DNA of 5,241 nt from Chitinophagaceae bacterium UBA2467 (GTDB lineage Bacteria > Bacteroidota > Bacteroidia > Chitinophagales > Chitinophagaceae): assembly GCA_002342205.1 (NCBI GenBank), contig DDPN01000043.1, forward strand, positions 1-5,241, written 5' to 3'. Positions within the stretch are counted from its first letter, which is position 1; each line of letters opens with the position of its first letter. Of this stretch, positions 1 to 5,241 are shown in pieces. Both the position numbers and the translations under genes were made by a program. Under the pieces are notes generated by a model. That model had not been told where the DNA came from. It made no database searches and worked only from the letters and a program-made list of their open reading frames with translations.

Positions 1-105
1 AATACAGACGAGCTATTGGAAGTGGAAGAACATCATGCAGCACCTGCTGAGCATGGCGCGTCTACTGAACACGAAACTTCAAAACCTGAAGCGACTCATC
101 ATTAA
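1..105 (+). CDS. actB: Alternative complex III subunit B, C-terminal tail (partial, 5' end outside window)
   Basis: Frame 1 is open from the first base to a TAA stop at 103-105 and gives 34 residues. The tail is hydrophilic, rich in Glu, Ala and His, with HH pairs near its start and at its very end (last residues PEATHH). No domain can be recognised in so short a piece. The assignment to ActB, the large iron-sulfur/molybdopterin-oxidoreductase-like subunit on the periplasmic face of ACIII, rests on position: actB directly precedes actC in known ACIII operons, and actC starts 29 bases downstream on the same strand. Low-complexity, charged C-terminal extensions are plausible for this subunit, but the residues seen here carry no iron-sulfur cysteines. 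The coding call is fairly secure because of the frame and stop placement; the gene name is inferred from context. Confidence 0.75.
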   Translation, partial: NTDELLEVEEHHAAPAEHGASTEHETSKPEATHH

Positions 106-134
106 TAGTAGAATCAACTCTATCAAACATAACT

Positions 135-1586
135 ATGTCACTACTCAGATACGAATCACAGGTAAGGGCTCCATTGGTTGATGGGACCAAAGATTATCAC
201 CAGGTAACAGAAGATATCTGTCGTCCGGTGGAAGGAAAGCCATCCCGTTTATGGTGGATTGGTTTTTTAATATCTGTAGCACTATTGATTTTTGGAATCA
301 TTTCCGTAACCATGGAAGTAACCTATGGTACCGGACAATGGAATTTGAATCGTACCATTGGATGGGGTTGGGATATCACCAACTTCGTTTGGTGGGTTGG
401 TATCGGTCACGCAGGTACGTTGATCTCTGCCATTCTTTTATTGTTCCGTCAGGGCTGGCGTACAGGTGTTAACCGCGCTGCAGAAGCGATGACCATTTTT
501 GCGGTGATGTGCGCGGGACAGTTTCCGATTTGGCACATGGGTCGTGTATGGAATGCATTCTTTGTACTTCCTTATCCTAATACGCGCGGACCACTTTGGG
601 TTAACTTCAACTCTCCTTTGTTGTGGGACGTATTTGCGATCTCTACTTATTTTACTGTTTCACTTTTATTCTGGTACTCTGGTTTGATTCCCGATCTGGC
701 TACTTTGCGTGATCGTGCCAAATTAAAATGGAGAAAAGCTTTTTATGGAGTAGCTGCTTTTGGCTGGACTGGATCTACTAAGCACTGGCAGCGTCACGAG
801 GCGTTGTCACTGGTATTAGCGGGCTTAAGTACTCCACTCGTACTTTCTGTACACACCATCGTATCCTTCGACTTTGCTACTTCAGTTGTACCTGGATGGC
901 ATACAACGATTTTCCCTCCCTACTTTGTGGCAGGTGCGATCTTTTCTGGATTTGCGATGGTGCAAACGCTATTGGTAGTAACACGTAAAGTATTGGCATT
1001 AGAAGATTACATCACAATCGAGCACGTGGATGTAATGAATAAAGTAATTGTATTGACCGGCTCTATCGTGGGAATTGCCTATTTAACGGAGTTGTTTATG
1101 GCTTGGTATAGTGCAGTGGATTACGAATGGTTTGCATTCAAGGAGAATCGTTTGAATTTGAATAGCCCATACGGATGGAGTTATTGGATCATGATGGGAT
1201 GTAACGTATTGTCTCCTCAAATTTTCTGGTTCCGCAAAATGCGTCGCAACCTATTTGTCACTTTCTTCATGTCTATTCTGGTAAACATTGGAATGTGGTT
1301 TGAGCGCTTTGTGATTATCGTCACCTCTATTTATCGTGATTATCTGCCTTCTTCTTGGAGTACGTATTATTCACCAACAATTTGGGAGGTAGGATTTTAT
1401 ATGGGAACCTTTGGATTGTTTTTCACTTGCTATTTCCTCTTTTCAAAGTATTTCCCAGTTATTGCTATTGCAGAAATTAAGCATATCCTGAAGCGTAGCG
1501 GTGAAAACTTCAAAACAAAAATGAATAAGGAGGAAGAAGATACTGTGACACAGTTTGGAGAACATCACTTACACGATCATCATTAA
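135..1586 (+). CDS. actC: Alternative complex III subunit C, NrfD/PsrC-like quinol-binding membrane protein
   Basis: This 483-residue integral membrane protein of the NrfD/PsrC family is the ACIII subunit thought to oxidise menaquinol and pass electrons to the ActB iron-sulfur clusters. I count about ten hydrophobic helices: roughly 39-60, 83-104, 117-139, 165-185, 222-245, 262-282, 305-325, 350-366, 372-398 and 415-438. Family-type features are the N-terminal segment with a DICRPVE motif, the GHAGTLISAILLL stretch (His92), FPIWHMGR (His134), LLWDVFAIS (Asp165), LSVHTIVSFDFA (His240) and MWFERFVII (Glu390-Arg391). His134 and Asp165 lie on adjacent helices and are my candidates for the quinol/proton site; that is inference from the family, not shown here. 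The C-terminus after residue 450 is hydrophilic and ends in a His-rich tail (GEHHLHDHH). The ATG is chosen because it begins the conserved N-terminus and lies 29 bases after actB; the leader lacks a clear Shine-Dalgarno site. ActF is the distant, same-fold paralogue downstream. Confidence 0.95.
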   Translation: MSLLRYESQVRAPLVDGTKDYHQVTEDICRPVEGKPSRLWWIGFLISVALLIFGIISVTMEVTYGTGQWNLNRTIGWGWDITNFVWWVGIGHAGTLISAILLLFRQGWRTGVNRAAEAMTIFAVMCAGQFPIWHMGRVWNAFFVLPYPNTRGPLWVNFNSPLLWDVFAISTYFTVSLLFWYSGLIPDLATLRDRAKLKWRKAFYGVAAFGWTGSTKHWQRHEALSLVLAGLSTPLVLSVHTIVSFDFATSVVPGWHTTIFPPYFVAGAIFSGFAMVQTLLVVTRKVLALEDYITIEHVDVMNKVIVLTGSIVGIAYLTELFMAWYSAVDYEWFAFKENRLNLNSPYGWSYWIMMGCNVLSPQIFWFRKMRRNLFVTFFMSILVNIGMWFERFVIIVTSIYRDYLPSSWSTYYSPTIWEVGFYMGTFGLFFTCYFLFSKYFPVIAIAEIKHILKRSGENFKTKMNKEEEDTVTQFGEHHLHDHH

Positions 1587-1607
1587 TCAAATCGCAATTA
1601 AGAGTAT

Positions 1608-2180
1608 ATGGCGAAAAAGAAATTCATAGTTGGCAACTTTACCGATGAAGCGGTATTGTTTCCTGCCGTTAAAAAAGTTCGTCGCGCCGGCTATAAGTTG
1701 CACGATGTGTTTACGCCATTTCCTATTCATGGATTGGATAAGGAAATGGGACTTCGTGATACCAGCTTACACACGGCTGGTTTTATCTACGGTATTACGG
1801 GTACATCCACTGCTGTTGGATTTATTACCTGGGCATTGACGATTGACTGGGCTATCAATTTTGGTGGTAAGCCCTACTTTGCTTTGCCTGCGTGGATTCC
1901 TGTAACCTTTGAGTTGACAGTATTGTTTGCAGCTGTTGGAATGGTGTTGACTTTTTGCTGGCTTTGTCAATTGGCTCCTTTTGTAAAAAAGGATCATTTT
2001 AATCCTCGTTCTACAGACGACACATTTGTGATGGCGATTGAGTGTACTTCTTCTACTAACGAAGCTGAAGCCATTCAATTTTTACAGGCAGCCGGTGCTA
2101 CAGATGTAAAAGTGGAGACAAAAGAGACAGGTTGGTGGTTAGGCAGCTACGCCAATGATAAAATGCGTTTTGAGAAATAA
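1608..2180 (+). CDS. actD: Alternative complex III subunit D, DUF3341 membrane protein
   Basis: This 190-residue protein matches the DUF3341 family, the ActD subunit of ACIII. It has a hydrophilic N-terminal domain (about 1-54), two membrane helices (about 55-77 and 95-120) and a hydrophilic C-terminal domain. The diagnostic block is PFPIHGLDKEMGLRDTSL at about 37-54, just before helix 1; the inter-helix loop carries INFGGKPYFALPAWIPVTFE, also typical. No cofactor-binding motif (no CXXCH, no cysteine cluster) is visible, which agrees with its known role as a cofactor-free structural subunit packed against ActC and ActF. The C-terminal part, with EAEAIQFLQAAGATDVKVE at about 152-170, looks like a small alpha/beta module. 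The start ATG lies 21 bases after the actC stop; AAGAG a few bases upstream is at best a weak ribosome site. Length is normal for the family and there is no sign of damage. Confidence 0.94.
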   Translation: MAKKKFIVGNFTDEAVLFPAVKKVRRAGYKLHDVFTPFPIHGLDKEMGLRDTSLHTAGFIYGITGTSTAVGFITWALTIDWAINFGGKPYFALPAWIPVTFELTVLFAAVGMVLTFCWLCQLAPFVKKDHFNPRSTDDTFVMAIECTSSTNEAEAIQFLQAAGATDVKVETKETGWWLGSYANDKMRFEK

Positions 2181-2208
2181 AGATTTGAACCAATAAACCG
2201 AAAAGGTG

Positions 2209-2811
2209 ATGAAAAAATTAGCACTGTTTACAGGAACCATCGCAATGGCATTTTCCATTGTAGGTTGTAATCAGGTTAGACGCGAAACAGGAAGAGTATA
2301 CATGCCCGACATGTCTTACAGCCGCGCCTATGAAACCTATGCTTCTACGGAAGCATTGACCAAAGCGGGTGTTCATTATAATGCACGTCCAGTAGAAGGT
2401 ACGGTTGCACGTGGGGCTCTTGCGGCTTATCCGTTTAAGAATGATTCAATTGGCTACGCTCGTTCTGCGGAGGTAAAAAATCCACTTGACCCTGCTACAG
2501 TAGATTTAAAAGAAGCTGAGCGCATCTATCTGATCAATTGTGGAATATGTCATGGTGCAAAATTGGATGGAAATGGTCCTTTGTGGAAAGGTGGAGACGG
2601 TCCTTATCCTGCGGCACCTCGTAATCTGATCTCTGATCCGATTGCCACCACTATGGCTGAAGGAACAATGTATCACTCTATTACCTATGGTAAAAATCTA
2701 ATGGGTGGGTATGGTCCTCAGCTAAGCAGTAAACAACGCTGGGCAATTGTCACTTTTATTAAAACTAAACAAGCTGAAGCTGCTGGCGCTGCAACAGCTA
2801 CTGTTAAATAA
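2209..2811 (+). CDS. actE: Alternative complex III subunit E, mono-haem cytochrome c lipoprotein
   Basis: ActE is the periplasm-facing, lipid-anchored c-type cytochrome of ACIII, which takes part in electron exit towards the terminal oxidase. From the ATG the protein has 200 residues. It begins with a lipoprotein signal peptide: KK, a hydrophobic core, then the lipobox IVGC with lipid-modified Cys20 (codon 2266-2268). After about 80 residues without a recognisable domain comes one class I cytochrome c domain with a single haem site CGICH (Cys111, Cys114, His115; bases 2539-2553). The probable distal ligand is Met165 in GKNLMGGYG. The tail is Ala-rich (EAAGAATATVK). An in-frame GTG lies directly before the ATG (2206-2208) and would add one residue; I prefer the ATG because it gives the standard MKK signal-peptide start. 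AAAAGG just upstream is too close to be a normal Shine-Dalgarno site. The gap after actD is 28 bases. Confidence 0.94.
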   Translation: MKKLALFTGTIAMAFSIVGCNQVRRETGRVYMPDMSYSRAYETYASTEALTKAGVHYNARPVEGTVARGALAAYPFKNDSIGYARSAEVKNPLDPATVDLKEAERIYLINCGICHGAKLDGNGPLWKGGDGPYPAAPRNLISDPIATTMAEGTMYHSITYGKNLMGGYGPQLSSKQRWAIVTFIKTKQAEAAGAATATVK

Positions 2812-2837
2812 TCGAAATTCTTGCATTTAAAAATAGC

Positions 2838-4070
2838 ATGATGTCAATCCGTTCTACATTCACCGCCCCAAAAAATTACAACACCATCGCGTGGACTTTC
2901 ATGGCGATCGGTTTGCTTTCTATTATTGGTCTTTGGGTGACCAGCGGTTCTAGCACTGACCCTAAAGAGCAGGCACGTTTTTGGGCTTCCTTGTTACAGA
3001 ACAGTGTCTTCTTTTTATTAATTGTGAATGCTTCCATGTTTTTTGTTTGTATTACTACTTTGGCTTGGGGTGGATGGCAAATGTCTTTCCGTCGTGTACC
3101 CGAAGCAATTTCTGCTGTTGTTCCTGTTATGGGTGTGATTGCGGCTGCTATTTTATTATCGATTGTATTTGGCGATAATCATACTATTTATCATTGGACA
3201 GATGTTGAGCATGTGAAACATGATGAGATCCTTTCCCACAAGAAAGGATTCCTGAATAAAACATTCTTTTCTGTCGTTACTATTTTGACTGTTGTACTTT
3301 GGTCTTTACTCGGATGGAAAATGCGTCAGTTGTCTCGCAGCATCGATGATGAACCATTGGCTACAATGGAAGAGCGTAAGAAGTACATTTTCAAAAACAC
3401 AGTATGGGCTGCTCTTTACATTGTTGTGTTTTCATTGACAGTGATGTCTTCTCTGCCTTGGTTATGGTTGATGAGTATCGACGCCCATTGGTACAGCACT
3501 ATGTATAGCTGGTACACATTTGCTAGCACGTTTGTTTCTGGTATGGCGCTGATTGCTCTTTTTGTTGTTATTCTTAAAAACAACGGGTACCTTGAATACA
3601 CCAACAATGAACACTTGCATGATTTAGGAAAGTTCATGTTTGCATTCTCTGTGTTCTGGACTTACTTATGGTTTTCTCAGTTTATGTTGATCTGGTACGC
3701 AAATATTCCCGAGGAAACAGTTTATTTCCAACCCCGTGCACACGGAATCTATAAAGGAATTTTCTGGTTCATGTTCATCATCAACTTTATTGCTCCCTTG
3801 TTGATTTTGATGACACGTAGTGCCAAACGTAATTATGGAACAATCACATTTATGGCCTTGTTGATCATATTCGGCCACTGGTTAGACTTCTACCAGATGG
3901 TATTTCCTGCCGTTTCTCCCAACAAGGTTCCAAATATTATTTATGATTTAGGTGTGGCATTGGGCTTTGTGGGATTGATAATGTATATGACGGGGCGTGC
4001 ACTGGCAAAAGCGCCATTGCTGGCCCGCAATCACCCTTTTGTGAAAGAAAGTTTGATTCACCATACCTGA
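2838..4070 (+). CDS. actF: Alternative complex III subunit F, NrfD-like membrane protein
   Basis: ActF is the second large membrane subunit of ACIII (410 residues), structurally related to ActC but without an associated iron-sulfur partner. About ten hydrophobic helices can be read: roughly 15-36, 55-77, 89-111, 142-163, 190-212, 224-246, 266-288, 305-326, 334-356 and 368-387. Characteristic blocks are MSIDAHWYSTMYSWYTFAS (about 212-230) and DLGKFMFAFSVFWTYLWFSQ (about 262-281), followed by FMLIWYANIPEET, which I recognise as the most conserved part of ActF proteins. The FGHWLDFYQM segment (His347, Asp350) in helix 9 supplies polar residues inside the membrane and may belong to a proton path; that is inference. 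The loop at about 113-135 is rich in His (115, 119, 125, 128, 134). Two adjacent ATGs (2838 and 2841) are possible starts and differ by one Met. The gene sits 26 bases after actE and is the only complete gene here ending in TGA rather than TAA. Confidence 0.94.
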   Translation: MMSIRSTFTAPKNYNTIAWTFMAIGLLSIIGLWVTSGSSTDPKEQARFWASLLQNSVFFLLIVNASMFFVCITTLAWGGWQMSFRRVPEAISAVVPVMGVIAAAILLSIVFGDNHTIYHWTDVEHVKHDEILSHKKGFLNKTFFSVVTILTVVLWSLLGWKMRQLSRSIDDEPLATMEERKKYIFKNTVWAALYIVVFSLTVMSSLPWLWLMSIDAHWYSTMYSWYTFASTFVSGMALIALFVVILKNNGYLEYTNNEHLHDLGKFMFAFSVFWTYLWFSQFMLIWYANIPEETVYFQPRAHGIYKGIFWFMFIINFIAPLLILMTRSAKRNYGTITFMALLIIFGHWLDFYQMVFPAVSPNKVPNIIYDLGVALGFVGLIMYMTGRALAKAPLLARNHPFVKESLIHHT

Positions 4071-4074
4071 TTTT

Positions 4075-4105
4075 TTGACAATTGAAAGTGCGAACGAATT
4101 GTAAA
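4075..4105. repeat. Imperfect inverted repeat in the actF-coxB gap (possible regulatory or RNA-structure element)
   Basis: The 63-base gap between actF and coxB is two to three times longer than the other gaps. It contains TTGACAATT (4075-4083) and AATTGTAAA (4097-4105), which pair at eight of nine positions (one G-A mismatch) around a 13-base loop. The core ACAATT/AATTGT is perfect. The stem is AU-rich and therefore weak as RNA. It is not a rho-independent terminator: the T run (4071-4076) lies before the stem, not after it. TTGACA at 4075-4080 resembles a housekeeping -35 box, but no good -10 box follows at 17 bases, and the Bacteroidota -7 motif TAnnTTTG is not seen. It could be an operator, an mRNA processing or stability element, or chance in AT-rich sequence. 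Confidence 0.25.
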
Positions 4106-4133
4106 CAGAAATTAAAAGCCGTTAGATAAACTT

Positions 4134-5177
4134 ATGCAGACGTTACTAATTGCAGCTATCCTGATTTTATTCCTTGTAGTCGTATTTCAAATTGCGAAAG
4201 CAAGTGAGTATGTGGCAATGATTCGTGGATATGAAAATGCACGCAAGCAAAGCAATCGCATCAATGCCTTTTTGTTACTCGCCTTTTTAGTGCTTGGATT
4301 GATTGGCGTGTACTACTGTAATGAGCAGCTAAAGGGTTCAATTTTAGGAGAGCCTGCTTCTGATCACGGTGTACTGGTTGACAGAATGTTGTATGTGACT
4401 CTGGCAATCACATTTGTAGTGTTCTTGATCACACAGATTGCATTGTTCTGGTTTGCTTACAAATACCAGGAGTCAGATAACCGCAAAGCGTATTACTATC
4501 CACACAATAACACACTCGAATTAATCTGGACTGTTATTCCTGCTATTGCATTATCTGTGTTAGTAGGTTTTGGAATTTTTTATTGGTTTAAAATTACCGG
4601 CCCTGCTCCAAAAGATGCTATGGTTGTTGAGGTGGTTGGAAAGCAGTTTGGTTGGGAGTTTCGTTACCCCGGTGCAGATGGAATTTTGGGTAAAAAATAT
4701 TTCAAGAAGGTAGACGCGGCTAATAATAATCCAGTGGGTCAGCTATGGGAAGATCCTGCTAACCATGATGATGTATTTGTAGAGCAAGAAATGCACTTGG
4801 TAGTTGGAAAGCCCGTGCAATTAGTTATTGGTGCTAAAGATGTTATTCATGACGTAGGATTAGTGCATTTCCGTATGAAAATGGATGCTGTTCCAGGAAC
4901 GCCTACATCAATGTGGTTTACTCCTAAGTTCACTACAAAAGAAATGAAAGAGAAGACTGGTAATCCTGATTTTGTCTATGAACTTTCATGTGATCAAATG
5001 TGCGGTAAGGGCCACTGGAGTATGCGTGGTGTGATTGTTGTAGAAACACAGGAAGAATTTGATGCTTGGTTAGCTTCTAAAAAGCCTCAGTATTTGGTTG
5101 CAAATCCTGATAAAGATCCAGCTACAAAAAAAGATAGCGTAAGTGTTGCACCCTTAACTGGTGCGATCATTCGATAA
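4134..5177 (+). CDS. coxB: Cytochrome c oxidase subunit II (CuA-containing), aa3-type
   Basis: This subunit accepts electrons from cytochrome c (here probably ACIII haem c) at its binuclear CuA centre and passes them to haem a in subunit I. The 347 residues show hydrophobic helices at about 1-21, 44-62, 86-109 and 128-151; the last two are the normal subunit II hairpin, and helix 4 begins with NNTLELIWTVIPA, whose Glu129 matches the K-channel entrance Glu of A-type oxidases. The periplasmic cupredoxin domain follows from about 160. CuA ligands are visible: His239 (DVIHD), Cys286, Cys290, His294 and Met297 in CDQMCGKGHWSM, with Gln288 at the position usually held by Glu. GKQFGWEFRYPG (169-180) is the aromatic block, with Phe172 where many homologues have the electron-entry Trp. 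About 180-215 is an enlarged loop. There is no CXXCH, so no fused cytochrome c domain. The first ATG is used; it lies 63 bases after actF. Confidence 0.94.
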   Translation: MQTLLIAAILILFLVVVFQIAKASEYVAMIRGYENARKQSNRINAFLLLAFLVLGLIGVYYCNEQLKGSILGEPASDHGVLVDRMLYVTLAITFVVFLITQIALFWFAYKYQESDNRKAYYYPHNNTLELIWTVIPAIALSVLVGFGIFYWFKITGPAPKDAMVVEVVGKQFGWEFRYPGADGILGKKYFKKVDAANNNPVGQLWEDPANHDDVFVEQEMHLVVGKPVQLVIGAKDVIHDVGLVHFRMKMDAVPGTPTSMWFTPKFTTKEMKEKTGNPDFVYELSCDQMCGKGHWSMRGVIVVETQEEFDAWLASKKPQYLVANPDKDPATKKDSVSVAPLTGAIIR

Positions 5178-5211
5178 AAGAAAAATTCAGAATTCGAAAA
5201 AACGAAGAGCA

Positions 5212-5241
5212 ATGAGCGAAACAACAACAGTACATGCAGCG
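5212..5241 (+). CDS. coxA: Probable cytochrome c oxidase subunit I, N-terminal start (partial, 3' end outside window)
   Basis: An ATG at 5212-5214, 34 bases after the coxB stop, opens a frame that runs to the window end and gives MSETTTVHAA. Ten residues cannot identify a protein. The call to subunit I, the haem-copper catalytic subunit, is inferred from order: coxA normally follows coxB directly, and short polar N-termini starting MS and carrying Thr/Val/His are common for Bacteroidota CoxA before the first membrane helix. The A-rich leader with GAAGAGC just upstream is like the other gene leaders here, with no strong Shine-Dalgarno site. Confidence 0.65.
   Translation, partial: MSETTTVHAA

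Noticed and set aside
251..472. Short + strand frame inside actC, and similar frames inside actD (1630-1839) and actF (2981-3178)
   Set aside because: Each is out of frame with a clear family member and its translation is rich in Cys, Trp or His with no coherent pattern.
1767..2078. Open frame on the - strand inside actD (103 codons)
   Set aside because: It lies wholly within actD, has an unnatural basic and Ser-rich composition, no recognisable motif and no leader; it is the antisense shadow of a well-supported gene.
2206..2208. GTG as the start of actE
   Set aside because: Possible, but the adjacent ATG gives the usual MKK lipoprotein signal start; the difference is one residue.
3416..3878. 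Two open frames on the - strand inside actF
   Set aside because: Both are antisense to the conserved ActF helices, are short, and show no domain or start signal.
4075..4103. Sigma70-type promoter (TTGACA, 17-base spacer)
   Set aside because: The hexamer at the -10 spacing is ATTGTA, a poor match, and Bacteroidota housekeeping promoters use a different consensus (TTTG and TAnnTTTG), whose -7 part is absent.
4071..4105. Rho-independent terminator between actF and coxB
   Set aside because: The stem is AU-rich with a 13-base loop, and the T run precedes it instead of following it.
4134..5177. caa3-type subunit II with fused cytochrome c domain
   Set aside because: No CXXCH occurs anywhere in the protein and the C-terminus ends shortly after the CuA domain.
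1..5241. Mobile elements, CRISPR array, tRNA/rRNA genes, riboswitches
   Set aside because: None seen: no repeated units, no terminal inverted repeats, no target duplications, and no non-coding stretch longer than 63 bases.

Overview
The window is one continuous stretch of a respiratory operon, all on the + strand. It is the distal part of the alternative complex III (ACIII, quinol:cytochrome c oxidoreductase) gene set followed by the start of an aa3-type cytochrome c oxidase gene set. Order: 3' end of actB, then actC, actD, actE, actF, coxB (oxidase subunit II) and the first codons of a likely coxA (subunit I). All calls come from reading the translated sequence; no database search was run.

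Organism: the gene order, the protein sequences, the moderate to low GC content and the A-rich gene leaders without convincing AGGAGG-type ribosome binding sites all fit the phylum Bacteroidota. I cannot place it more narrowly with confidence. Codon use looks uniform across the window, and there is no transposase, integrase, tRNA or repeat array, so this looks like core chromosome rather than a transferred island.

Layout: 1-105 actB C-terminal tail; 135-1586 actC; 1608-2180 actD; 2209-2811 actE; 2838-4070 actF; 4134-5177 coxB; 5212-5241 beginning of coxA. Most intergenic gaps are 21-34 bases. The exception is the 63-base actF-coxB gap, which holds an imperfect inverted repeat and is the only candidate internal control point. 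No gene-free stretch exceeds 63 bases.

How it works: ActB (iron-sulfur/molybdopterin-like subunit, mostly outside the window) sits against ActC, an NrfD-like ten-helix membrane protein that carries the best candidate quinol site. ActF is a second ten-helix membrane subunit of the same general fold. ActD is a small two-helix anchor subunit. ActE is a lipid-anchored mono-haem cytochrome c. Electrons from menaquinol pass through the ACIII haems towards the binuclear CuA centre of CoxB and on to the haem-copper site in CoxA, where oxygen is reduced. Co-transcription of the two enzymes agrees with the known ACIII-oxidase supercomplexes of this phylum.

Novelty: I do not see an undescribed system. 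The points most worth a second look are the unusual CoxB (two extra N-terminal hydrophobic helices, an enlarged CuA-domain loop, Gln in place of the usual Glu in the CuA motif, Phe at the usual electron-entry Trp position), the histidine-rich ends and loop of several subunits, and the inverted repeat between actF and coxB.
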